This document shows, one piece after another, positions 44,809-52,354 of a stretch of DNA of 64,000 nucleotides. The DNA comes from Paraburkholderia sp. DHOC27. Its GTDB lineage: Bacteria; Pseudomonadota; Gammaproteobacteria; Burkholderiales; Burkholderiaceae. A model generated the notes under the pieces. The model was not told where the DNA came from. It searched no databases and was given only the letters and a program-made list of their open reading frames with translations. How positions within the stretch are numbered: position 1 is the stretch's first letter; each line of letters begins with the position of its first letter. The stretch is taken from NCBI RefSeq assembly GCF_003429005.1, contig NZ_QVQV01000009.1:248001-312000 (forward strand), read 5' to 3'. A program made the translations under genes and the position numbers.

Positions 44809-45290
44809 GGGTTGTCTCCGACTTTGTTTATATAAAACCTGCGATCGCTGGCTGCGATGACGCGTGCACCTGCACACGGCCTCGGCCGCACACATCGTGG
44901 AACGGGCATGAACAGGCTTCGAGGCCGCGATGCGTGGTCGCAGCGCGCCAGCAGCCCATGCCTGGAAAGGTCAGTGCGCCGGGTCAAAACGCCTGCATGG
45001 GTGCGCAGACCGGTACGCTCTGATCCGGCGGGTTACGACCGTGATGTGTCCGGGTTCGGACGCTTGATGTGCCGCGTTCATCCTGTCTCCAGCTTTTCTT
45101 TTTTGTCTCCTCGTCGTGGGTCGTGGACGCATCGCGTTCCACGCCTGCCTGACGAAGGTTTACTGCGGTCCGGCACCTGCAATTAGCTGCCGTCATCTGC
45201 CGGTGCCGGACCTACTACACGGGCATGCCGGCTGTCCCGCCGGTCACGGCCGCCACGGCCCTCGAAACAGTCCGCTACGAGCCGATACGC
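44809..45290. other. Intergenic region upstream of the porin gene
   Basis: This 482-base stretch holds the porin leader and promoter and the 3' end region of the decarboxylase beta gene. A small hairpin CCGGC-N6-GCCGG lies at 45228-45243, 48 bases past the decarboxylase stop. Short frames here have no natural composition. I see no gene. Confidence 0.55.
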
Positions 45291-45887
45291 TCAACCCACC
45301 GACGCGTACCACACGCCCAGTTGCTCGGCCTCCATACCCATGCGCTGAAACTGACGGTCGGGCATTTCCGGTTGCTGCTGATCCGGCCCGAAGCGTGGGG
45401 CTTCCGGTTCGATTTTGAGCGCCACGAAGGTCGGCCCGGTCGCCGCCAGCAATGCAGGCAACGCATCGGCGAGCGCGCCCGGCTCGTCGAACGTATGAGC
45501 GCTTGCGTAGCCGGCTGCCAGCGCCATTGCGCAGAAATCGACCGTGTCGCCGCCCGGCACCGGCAGGTTCGACGTACCCGCGAACTGCGCACCGTTCTGG
45601 ACAACGAAATGAATGAAGTTGGTCACGCCGCTATCGGCGACGGTGACGAGGCCGCCCAGCTGCATCAGCAGGCTCGCATCGCCGTCGACGATCACCACGC
45701 CCACCGCGGGATTGGCCAGCGCGAGGCCCAGCCCGAGCCCAGCCGCGCCGCCCATCAACGGCACGGAACTGAGCCGGCGTTCGGTCACGCCGAGTGCGTC
45801 GAACGCGAACATCGCGCCCATGGTCGCCACGATCACACGCTGCCCACGTGCACGCGCGATCTGCTGACAGGCTTCTCCAATTCGCAT
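45291..45887 (-). CDS. ThDP-dependent decarboxylase, beta subunit
   Basis: Thiamine-diphosphate-binding subunit of 198 residues. The diphosphate/magnesium motif is VVIVDGDASLLMQLG with Asn in HFVVQNGAQF, which is the GDG...N pattern. It resembles the beta subunit of sulfopyruvate decarboxylase and phosphonopyruvate decarboxylase. Together with the alpha subunit it would decarboxylate a 2-oxo acid to an aldehyde. AAGGAG is eight bases before the ATG at 45887; a frame from 45935 lacks such a site. It follows the alpha gene by 19 bases. Confidence 0.85.
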   Translation of the reverse strand: MRIGEACQQIARARGQRVIVATMGAMFAFDALGVTERRLSSVPLMGGAAGLGLGLALANPAVGVVIVDGDASLLMQLGGLVTVADSGVTNFIHFVVQNGAQFAGTSNLPVPGGDTVDFCAMALAAGYASAHTFDEPGALADALPALLAATGPTFVALKIEPEAPRFGPDQQQPEMPDRQFQRMGMEAEQLGVWYASVG

Positions 45888-45906
45888 GTTTGGTTCTCCT
45901 TGCTTT

Positions 45907-46437
45907 TTAGTGCCACGCCACCGGGCGGCCGACAATCAAGGCCGCCGGGCCACGACGGGTGTGAGCGGCATCGAACGCGGCGGGTACCGCCTCCGCGACA
46001 TCGCGCCTGCTTTCGAGGCACCAGAAAGGCACGCCCAGCGCGTTCAGCAGCGGTTCGAGCAGATTGACCACCCGTCGACGCGAGGCGGTACCGGGATGCC
46101 CGAAGTTGTCGTGCTCGCGGCCGAACTGCCCGATCATCAGCACGGTGGGAATCTGCGCGTCGAGCGCCACGGCGCGAATCGTGTTGACGCAGGCGTAGAA
46201 ACCCTGGTTCTGCATCACGACGACGGGGCGCTGGCCGGCAATGGTGAGACCCGCCGCCACGCAAACCGCCTGATCTTCGTTGCAGGTCCGCACGAGCCGC
46301 AGGTCGCTGTCGCCACGTTCCATGGCCTGATGCAACGCGATCTGGATGAGATCCGGCACGGTGATGAAGTGAGTCACGCTGGCCTGCTGCAACGCCGTAA
46401 GATACGTGGTCGCGCCGATGCTATGATCGTCGGACAT
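45907..46437 (-). CDS. ThDP-dependent decarboxylase, alpha (PYR) subunit
   Basis: Pyrimidine-binding subunit of 176 residues. It has the catalytic Glu in VRTCNEDQAVCVAAG, which activates ThDP, and a PYR-domain fold with VVVMQNQGFYACVNTIRA. It pairs with the next gene, as in split ComDE-type decarboxylases. GAGGAG is before the ATG at 46437. It is the first gene of the minus-strand operon and is divergent from the Crp/Fnr-type regulator. The exact 2-oxo acid is unknown. Confidence 0.83.
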   Translation of the reverse strand: MSDDHSIGATTYLTALQQASVTHFITVPDLIQIALHQAMERGDSDLRLVRTCNEDQAVCVAAGLTIAGQRPVVVMQNQGFYACVNTIRAVALDAQIPTVLMIGQFGREHDNFGHPGTASRRRVVNLLEPLLNALGVPFWCLESRRDVAEAVPAAFDAAHTRRGPAALIVGRPVAWH

Positions 46438-46506
46438 GCCTGTCTCCTCGTTCTGATTGGATGAAAGCCAGTCTAGGGAGACCAGGTCCGCAAATCTGTA
46501 AAGAAC
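46438..46506. promoter_or_regulatory. Divergent promoter region, decarboxylase versus Crp/Fnr gene
   Basis: Only 69 bases separate the two starts, so both promoters overlap here. The regulator probably acts on this region. I saw no TGTGA-N6-TCACA or TTGAT-N4-ATCAA palindrome typical of CRP or FNR, so its own site differs. Confidence 0.5.
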
Positions 46507-47223
46507 ATGACAGAAACAGTCCGTCCCTCGCAGCGCGCGCTGGCCAGCGCCGCGCTGCACCGCGCAGCATGGTTCGCCACGTGCCGGCCCGAAACGGTGG
46601 AACGCCTGCTGAAAGAAGGCACCGTGCGGCTGCTTCAACGCGGCGAAGCACTGTGCCGCCAGGGTCAACACGTAGATCACCTGTGTCTGATCGTCGACGG
46701 CACGCTGGAGGTCAGCGTGACCACCGAATCAGGCAAGCGTTTTCTGGTGCGCCATCTCGAACCCGGTCAGTTGATGAACCTGATTCCGGTGCTCGACGAA
46801 CAGCCCGCCATCCACGACAGCGTGGCGCATGTCGATACGCTGGTGCTGCTGTTCGACAAGGCGCTGGTCAACGCCGTGCTCGACACGGAACCCGGCTTTG
46901 CGCGGGCGGTGATGCGCCTCTTGTGCCTGCGTTCGCGCACGCTGTATCTCGACCTCGCTGACAACAGCCTGCTCACCTTGCGGCAGCGCTGTGCGCGGGT
47001 CCTGCTCTATCTCGTCGGGCCGTGGGGCATGCCGCGTCCGGAAGGCGTGGCGATCTCGCTCAAGCTGTCGCAGGACGAATTCGCCGACATGGTGGGCCGC
47101 TCGCGCCCGGTGGTGAACCGCGAACTCAAGTTGCTCGAGCGCGAAGGCATTATCCGCACCACGTATTCTCACTTTGTGATTCTCGATCTCGCGGGTCTCG
47201 AGCGGCTGCTCGAACAGGCCTGA
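46507..47223 (+). CDS. Crp/Fnr-family transcriptional regulator
   Basis: Regulator of 238 residues. A cyclic-nucleotide-like jelly roll (about 24-140, LCRQGQHVDHLCLIVDGTLEV) is followed by a dimer helix and a C-terminal HTH (about 185-225, LSQDEFADMVGRSRPVVNRELKLLEREGII). It lacks an N-terminal four-Cys iron-sulfur pattern of Fnr. The ribosome site is weak. Lying divergent to the decarboxylase and upstream of the CoA ligase, it should control this catabolic cluster in response to an unknown effector. Confidence 0.88.
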   Translation: MTETVRPSQRALASAALHRAAWFATCRPETVERLLKEGTVRLLQRGEALCRQGQHVDHLCLIVDGTLEVSVTTESGKRFLVRHLEPGQLMNLIPVLDEQPAIHDSVAHVDTLVLLFDKALVNAVLDTEPGFARAVMRLLCLRSRTLYLDLADNSLLTLRQRCARVLLYLVGPWGMPRPEGVAISLKLSQDEFADMVGRSRPVVNRELKLLEREGIIRTTYSHFVILDLAGLERLLEQA

Positions 47224-47399
47224 TAACGCAAGCGGGCTGTCCGCCCGCTCACCCCTGCTCCATTGGGTACGCCTCGTCGCGGATTTCGGCAAACACCGCG
47301 CCGAGGTCAACGCGCGCCCGCGTCCTGGCTACAGCGCAAATTTGATAAAAACCAAACAGTCTGCCAGCGCAAACTCGCGCACCATGACGTCGAAGTTTT

Positions 47400-47432
47400 G
47401 CCGTTAAATCGGCCGTTAAACCGGCCGTCACC
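47400..47432. repeat. 12-bp tandem repeat, nearly three units
   Basis: GCCGTTAAATCG, GCCGTTAAACCG and a partial GCCGTCACC follow one another, ending 18 bases before the CoA-ligase start. This places the array across the usual ribosome-site zone, and no Shine-Dalgarno sequence is seen there. Confidence 0.75.
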
Positions 47433-47450
47433 CCTTACCCGCGAGAACCT

Positions 47451-49109
47451 ATGACTTCCCGGCCCTGGCTTGCTTCATATGGCAGCATCCCCGCCGACAT
47501 CGACAGCCACGCGCATGATTCGGTGCTCGCCATCCTCGAAGCCGCAATGACCCGCTATGCGGACAAGACGGCCTTCGTCAGCGCGGGCCAGCGATTGAGC
47601 TATGCCGAGATCGACGCGCTCTCACGCGATTTCTGCGCGTACCTGCAAAACGCCGGCGTAAAGAAAGGCGATCGCGTGGCGGTGATGCTGCCCAATATCG
47701 CGGCCTTTCCGATCGCGATGCTCGGCATCGTCAGGGCGGGCGCCGTGCAGGTCAACGTCAACCCGCTCTACACGCCGCGCGAGCTGGAGCATCAACTCAG
47801 GGACTCGGGCAGCGAGTGCATCGTGATCTACGGCGACGCACTGCCTACGCTGGCAGCCGTGGTCGCCCATACCGCGATTCGCCAGGTGCTGGTGGCCGGG
47901 CGCCCCGCTGCCGGCGACGCGCTTGGCGCCGACCCCTCTACCGATGACTTCGCGAATGCGGTCTCGTTGCGACACGCGCTGACACGCGGCAGCGCGCTGC
48001 AACGCCAACCGGTCAGCCTCGCGCAAGACGATCTGCTGTTCCTGCAATACACGGGCGGCACGACCGGGCTTTCCAAAGGCGCGGCACTCTCGCACGGCAA
48101 TCTGGTTGCCAACACCGAACAGTTCAAGGCATTCGTTGCCGACGCACTGCGCCCCGGTGAAGAGACGCTCATCACGGCGATTCCGCTGTATCACATCTTC
48201 GCGCTGATGGTGAACTTCATCGCCTACTTCTCGATCGGCGCGGAGAACTGGCTCGTGGCCAATCCGCGCGACATGGACGGCTTCATGGCGATCCTCAAAG
48301 CGGCGCGTCCAACGGTCTTCATTGGCGTCAACACGCTGTATGCGGGCATGCTTCAGCATCCGCAACTCGCGGAGGTGGACTGGTCGCGTCTGCGCATGTC
48401 GGGCGGCGGCGGCGCGGCGGTGGTGCGCAGCGTATCCGAGCGCTGGCAAGCCGTCACCGGCAGCTTTATCCGCGAGGGCTACGGCCTCTCGGAGACCTCG
48501 CCGGTGATCTCCTTCAATCCGGACTTCGTCGCGGCATTCAACGGCACCACCGGCCTGCCCCTCCCGTCAACGGACATCAAGCTGCTCGACGATCAAGACC
48601 GCGAGGTGCAGCCTGGTCAGGCGGGCGAAGTGTGCGTGAAGGGTCCGCAGGTGATGCGCGGCTACTGGGACAAGCCCGAAGTGAACGCGGTCGCCTTCAC
48701 CGTGGACGGCTACTTCCGCACCGGCGATATCGGCCTGTTCGACGAGCAGGGTTTTCTCAAGATCGTGGATCGCAAGAAGGACATGATCATCGTGTCCGGC
48801 TTCAACGTGTACCCCAATGAGATCGAAGACGTGGCGAGCGCCTGCGCCGGCGTCGCCGAATGCGCATGCGTTGGCATGGCCGACGAGAAAACCGGCGAGG
48901 CGGTCGCGCTGTTCGTGGTCAGGACCAGCCAGGGCACGTTGACGGAACAGGACCTCATCGCGCATTGCCGCACCCATCTCGCGGCCTACAAGGTGCCGAA
49001 GCGGGTGCACCTCGTCGACACGCTGCCCAAGTCGACGGTGGGCAAAATCCTGCGGCGCGAACTGCGCAAGGCCGAGGACCCCGCCGCCGCTCGCTGCCCT
49101 TTACCCTGA
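47451..49109 (+). CDS. Long/medium-chain acyl-CoA ligase (FadD-like)
   Basis: Adenylate-forming enzyme of 552 residues that activates a carboxylic acid with ATP and CoA. Motifs visible are A3 (LQYTGGTTGLSKGAALSH), A5 (GYGLSETSPV), A7 (YFRTGDIGLFD), A8 (VDRKKDMIIVSGFNVYPNE) and A10 Lys in STVGKILRREL. No signal peptide. It lies 227 bases after the regulator. Its last codons are inside the right copy of the 32-bp repeat, giving an RCPLP ending that is not part of the fold. The substrate may be a fatty or aryl acid, possibly the product of the GMC/ThDP steps. Confidence 0.88.
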   Translation: MTSRPWLASYGSIPADIDSHAHDSVLAILEAAMTRYADKTAFVSAGQRLSYAEIDALSRDFCAYLQNAGVKKGDRVAVMLPNIAAFPIAMLGIVRAGAVQVNVNPLYTPRELEHQLRDSGSECIVIYGDALPTLAAVVAHTAIRQVLVAGRPAAGDALGADPSTDDFANAVSLRHALTRGSALQRQPVSLAQDDLLFLQYTGGTTGLSKGAALSHGNLVANTEQFKAFVADALRPGEETLITAIPLYHIFALMVNFIAYFSIGAENWLVANPRDMDGFMAILKAARPTVFIGVNTLYAGMLQHPQLAEVDWSRLRMSGGGGAAVVRSVSERWQAVTGSFIREGYGLSETSPVISFNPDFVAAFNGTTGLPLPSTDIKLLDDQDREVQPGQAGEVCVKGPQVMRGYWDKPEVNAVAFTVDGYFRTGDIGLFDEQGFLKIVDRKKDMIIVSGFNVYPNEIEDVASACAGVAECACVGMADEKTGEAVALFVVRTSQGTLTEQDLIAHCRTHLAAYKVPKRVHLVDTLPKSTVGKILRRELRKAEDPAAARCPLP

Positions 49110-49127
49110 TAGTCAATTGCCCGGGAA
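49094..49127 (+). repeat. Motif copy f and right copy of the 32-bp direct repeat
   Basis: CTGCCCT-TTAC-CCTGATAG lies at 49094-49112; the ligase stop codon TGA (49107-49109) is inside it. Bases 49096-49127 match the left copy at 28 of 32 positions in the same orientation. A CCCGGG core ends it. It begins 108 bases before the DUF1254 gene. Confidence 0.7.
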
Positions 49128-49160
49128 TATTTCATCCTTGCGAGGCTGAGCGTCGCCAGC

Positions 49161-49185
49161 TTATCCGTTACGCATGCACGGATAA
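49161..49185. promoter_or_regulatory. Inverted repeat TTATCCG-N11-CGGATAA before the DUF1254 gene
   Basis: Perfect 7-bp arms with an 11-base spacer end 16 bases before the start codon. It can be an operator or a leader hairpin reaching toward the ribosome site. Confidence 0.55.
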
Positions 49186-49201
49186 AACCTTCCCGAAAGG
49201 C

Positions 49202-50728
49202 ATGACGATGGCACCTTCCCGCAGAGACTTTCACCGCGTAAGCATGGCTGCCCTGGCGGCGGTTGGGGGAATCGCAGCCGGCGGAAAGATTCCCGAGGCC
49301 CGGGCCGAGGAAGCGTCGACGCCGCTCGCTTCCGGCGCGGGCAGCCCCATGCAGCCGCTGGGTGGCCAGCCTCCCGCCGGTTCGACTGCATCGGTCAAGG
49401 ATTTCGACTACCAGATCAAGTATCAGCGTGCGTTCGAAGCGGTGCTCTGGAACATGCCCGCCATTGCCATCTACAGCTTCCGGCGGGCCGCCTTCGACGA
49501 ACTGGGTGTCAAGGACAACGACATCATTTCGTACTCGGCCCCGGCCACGCCGAAGCTCGAAGCGATCACGGCGAACAGCACGACACCCTACATCACCGCG
49601 TTTACCGATCTGCGCAAAGGTCCTGCGGTGCTGGAGGTGCCGGCTGCCAGTCCGGAAGGCAGCGTCTACGGCCAGGTGGTGGACGCCTGGCAATTCACGA
49701 TCGCGGACGTAGGGCCCTCCGGCCTCGACAAGGGTAAAGGCGCGAAGTTTCTGTTCACGGGACCCGGCTACAAGGGCCCTGTTCCCAAGGGATATCTTCA
49801 CGTCGCCTCACCGAACTACAGGATCGCGCTCGCGTTCCGCTCCGTGCGTGCGCCCGGCAAGAGCGCGACGGATGCCTACCACTATGCCCAGCGGCTGCGC
49901 ATGTACTATCTTGCGGAGGCCGCGCATCCGCCAAAGCAGCGTTTCATCGACCCCATTCACGATCGCTATCCGACCTTGCCGTTCTTCGATGAACGTCATT
50001 TCGACGACATGTACGCCATCATGAGTGTCGAGCCGGTCAACCCGCATGACAAGATCATGATGGGCATGCTCACCTCGCTTGGCATTGAAAAGGGCAAGCC
50101 GTTTGCGCCGGACGACACGACGAAGAAGGCCATGCGTCAGGCCGCCATCGACGCGTGGTTTTATCTGCAGTACTGGTTCGACCATTTTCCGCGCGAAAAG
50201 CTGTTCTGGCCGGACCGGCACTATGCGTCGCTGCTGCAGGCGGACGACAACCAGACCTTTACTTTCGTGTACGACGACAGGATCGACCTGATCAATCGCG
50301 CGGCCGAATACTTCTGGTGCACCTACATGCCGCGCGTGCTGAGCGCCGATCCCGCCACCCAGTATCTGATGGCCCTGGCCGACAGCAACGGCAATCTTCT
50401 CGAGGCCGGCAAGCTGTACAAGCTGGACGTGCCAGCGCAGATGCCCGTCAAGCAGTTCTGGGCACTGACGGTCTATGACCGCGCCACCAACGCCTTCATT
50501 TATAGCGAGTCCAACCGCACGACGCTCTCGTCCTACGATCTCGACACGATGAAGAAAAACGCCGATGGCGGCGTCACGCTCTACGTCGGGCCGCAGGCTC
50601 CCGAGGGTCTGGAGTCCAACTGGATTCCGACTGCGGGCAGACGTCCTTTGCCCGCGATGCGTCTTTACGGACCCACTGAAGCGATCAACAGCAAGACCTT
50701 CAAACTGGCGGATTTTCAACTCGCCTGA
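49202..50728 (+). CDS. DUF1254/DUF1214 protein with Tat signal
   Basis: Exported protein of 508 residues. The N-terminus carries a twin-arginine signal (SRRDFHR, then a hydrophobic stretch to about 30). The DUF1254 part spans about 75-210 (YQRAFEAVLWNMPAIAIYSF) and the DUF1214 part about 380-495 (FWALTVYDRATNAFIYSE). The function of the family is not known; members are often near envelope or membrane genes. The start at 49202 is preceded by AAAGG. It is 18 bases before a paralogue that uses a Sec signal, so they form an operon. Confidence 0.88.
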   Translation: MTMAPSRRDFHRVSMAALAAVGGIAAGGKIPEARAEEASTPLASGAGSPMQPLGGQPPAGSTASVKDFDYQIKYQRAFEAVLWNMPAIAIYSFRRAAFDELGVKDNDIISYSAPATPKLEAITANSTTPYITAFTDLRKGPAVLEVPAASPEGSVYGQVVDAWQFTIADVGPSGLDKGKGAKFLFTGPGYKGPVPKGYLHVASPNYRIALAFRSVRAPGKSATDAYHYAQRLRMYYLAEAAHPPKQRFIDPIHDRYPTLPFFDERHFDDMYAIMSVEPVNPHDKIMMGMLTSLGIEKGKPFAPDDTTKKAMRQAAIDAWFYLQYWFDHFPREKLFWPDRHYASLLQADDNQTFTFVYDDRIDLINRAAEYFWCTYMPRVLSADPATQYLMALADSNGNLLEAGKLYKLDVPAQMPVKQFWALTVYDRATNAFIYSESNRTTLSSYDLDTMKKNADGGVTLYVGPQAPEGLESNWIPTAGRRPLPAMRLYGPTEAINSKTFKLADFQLA

Positions 50729-50746
50729 CGTAACGGGAGCACCGTC

Positions 50747-52300
50747 ATGCATGCATCGCAATTCGCACTCCGGAGAACCGTGGCGAGCACGCTCGTCGCG
50801 CTGGCTGTGGTGGGCTACTCCCCGCTGGGCCTCGCTCAATCACAGCAGTCACCCGCTCAGGCGCTGGCCGCGAGCCGCGACGCGCTCGCCGACGCGCCGT
50901 TTTCCGGGGACTTTCCCACCGCGGAATCCGCTGAACTGCTGCGCGACGAGCTGTACTTTCAGCGCGCCGTGCAGGTCTATCTGTGGTCGTTGCCCGCCGT
51001 GAACATGTTCGCGATGAAGGAAGGCTCCGAGAAGGTCTACGGCGCGGGCTACAACGTGCTGCCGGTCTGGAAGGAACGCCTCAACGCACGCACGCAGGTC
51101 ACCACGCCGAACTCCGATTGCCTGTACGCGATGACCTACGTCAACATCGCCAAGGACGGACCGATCGTGGTCGAAGTGCCGCCGCGAAATCAGGGCATTC
51201 TGGATGATTTTTTTCAGCGCCCGCTCTCGGGTCCCACCATTGGCGGCAAAACCTATAGCGGCGATTTTGGCTTCGCCGGCCCCGACGGCGGCAAAGGCGG
51301 CAAGTACCTGATCGTGCCGTGGAACTACAAGGGGGCGGCGCCGAAAGGCTATTACCTTTATCGCTCTCGCACCAACAACGTGTTCGTGTTTTACCGCGGT
51401 TTCTTCACTGACCCGAAAGACCTGAAACCCGCTAACGCGCTGATCGCGGGCACGCGTATCTATCCCTACGGCAAGAAGGATTCCGCCGCGCCCATGCAGT
51501 TCCCGGATGGATCGACCACACCCGCCGACATGCTGTTCCCGCATGACGGCAGCTACTTCGACATGCTGGCCCGGTTCGTCGATCAGGAGACCGTCGATCC
51601 TGCCGACATGGACTGGCGCGGCATGATGGCGGCCATCGGCATTGAGAAAGGCAAGCCGTTCCAGCCCACCGATCATCAGCGCGAACTGCTGGACAAGGCG
51701 GCCAAAACCGCCTTCAAGATGAGCAAAGTGGAGATATGGAATGGCCTCGTCGATCAGCCCGGCGGTCGATACTATCCCGACCGGCAATGGGAAAACGTCT
51801 TTGCTGGCCAGAATCCACTGTTCCAGGCGAGCGGGTCATTTACCAACCTGGGGCAACGAGACGCGTACTTCACGACGGCCTATGCGACGAGCCCAGGCAT
51901 GGTGGTCGATCTCGTCGAAAAAGGCGCGAAATATCCGTCCACCTGGCGCGATGCCGACGGCAATTTCCTGGAGGGCGGCACCAGCTATCAGCTTCATCTG
52001 CCGCCCGATATTCCTGCCGCGAACTTCTGGTCGGTCACGGTGTATGACTCGATCAACGCATCAGGACTGCAGAACGGCCAGCCGCTGCCTTCCCTGAATT
52101 CAATGGACAAGCCGGCCCAGAACGCGGACGGCTCCTACGATCTCTACTTCGGCCCGAACGCCCCGGCCGGCAAGGAAGGCAACTGGGTGCGCACGGTGCC
52201 CGGCAAGGGCTATTTCATCATCCTGCGTCTGTATAGCCCCAAGCAGGCGTTCTTCGACAAGACCTGGAAGCCTGACGACGTCAAGCGCATGGCGCAATAG
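50747..52300 (+). CDS. DUF1254/DUF1214 protein with Sec signal
   Basis: Periplasmic protein of 517 residues and a paralogue of the preceding gene. A Sec signal ends near PLGLAQS. DUF1254 (about 70-200) shows YFQRAVQVYLWSLPAVNMFAMKEG and TTPNSDCLYAMTYVNI; DUF1214 (about 415-510) shows FWSVTVYDSINASGLQNGQ. GGGAG is just upstream of the start. It converges with the hybrid kinase gene. The function is unknown. Confidence 0.88.
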   Translation: MHASQFALRRTVASTLVALAVVGYSPLGLAQSQQSPAQALAASRDALADAPFSGDFPTAESAELLRDELYFQRAVQVYLWSLPAVNMFAMKEGSEKVYGAGYNVLPVWKERLNARTQVTTPNSDCLYAMTYVNIAKDGPIVVEVPPRNQGILDDFFQRPLSGPTIGGKTYSGDFGFAGPDGGKGGKYLIVPWNYKGAAPKGYYLYRSRTNNVFVFYRGFFTDPKDLKPANALIAGTRIYPYGKKDSAAPMQFPDGSTTPADMLFPHDGSYFDMLARFVDQETVDPADMDWRGMMAAIGIEKGKPFQPTDHQRELLDKAAKTAFKMSKVEIWNGLVDQPGGRYYPDRQWENVFAGQNPLFQASGSFTNLGQRDAYFTTAYATSPGMVVDLVEKGAKYPSTWRDADGNFLEGGTSYQLHLPPDIPAANFWSVTVYDSINASGLQNGQPLPSLNSMDKPAQNADGSYDLYFGPNAPAGKEGNWVRTVPGKGYFIILRLYSPKQAFFDKTWKPDDVKRMAQ

Positions 52301-52332
52301 CAACACCCTGCCGGAGCGTGCGTGATGCTACC

Positions 52333-52354
52333 CGCCGGACTACGTGGTCCGGCG
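52333..52354. terminator. Bidirectional hairpin between convergent genes
   Basis: CGCCGGAC (52333-52340) pairs with GTCCGGCG (52347-52354) around TACGTG. It spans the hybrid-kinase stop codon and follows the DUF1254 gene by about 33 bases. No T-tract is present on either side. Confidence 0.5.

Noticed and set aside
40235..49127. An integrative element using the 32-bp repeats as attachment sites
   Set aside because: No integrase, transposase or tRNA is within or beside the cluster, so only simple direct-repeat recombination can be proposed.
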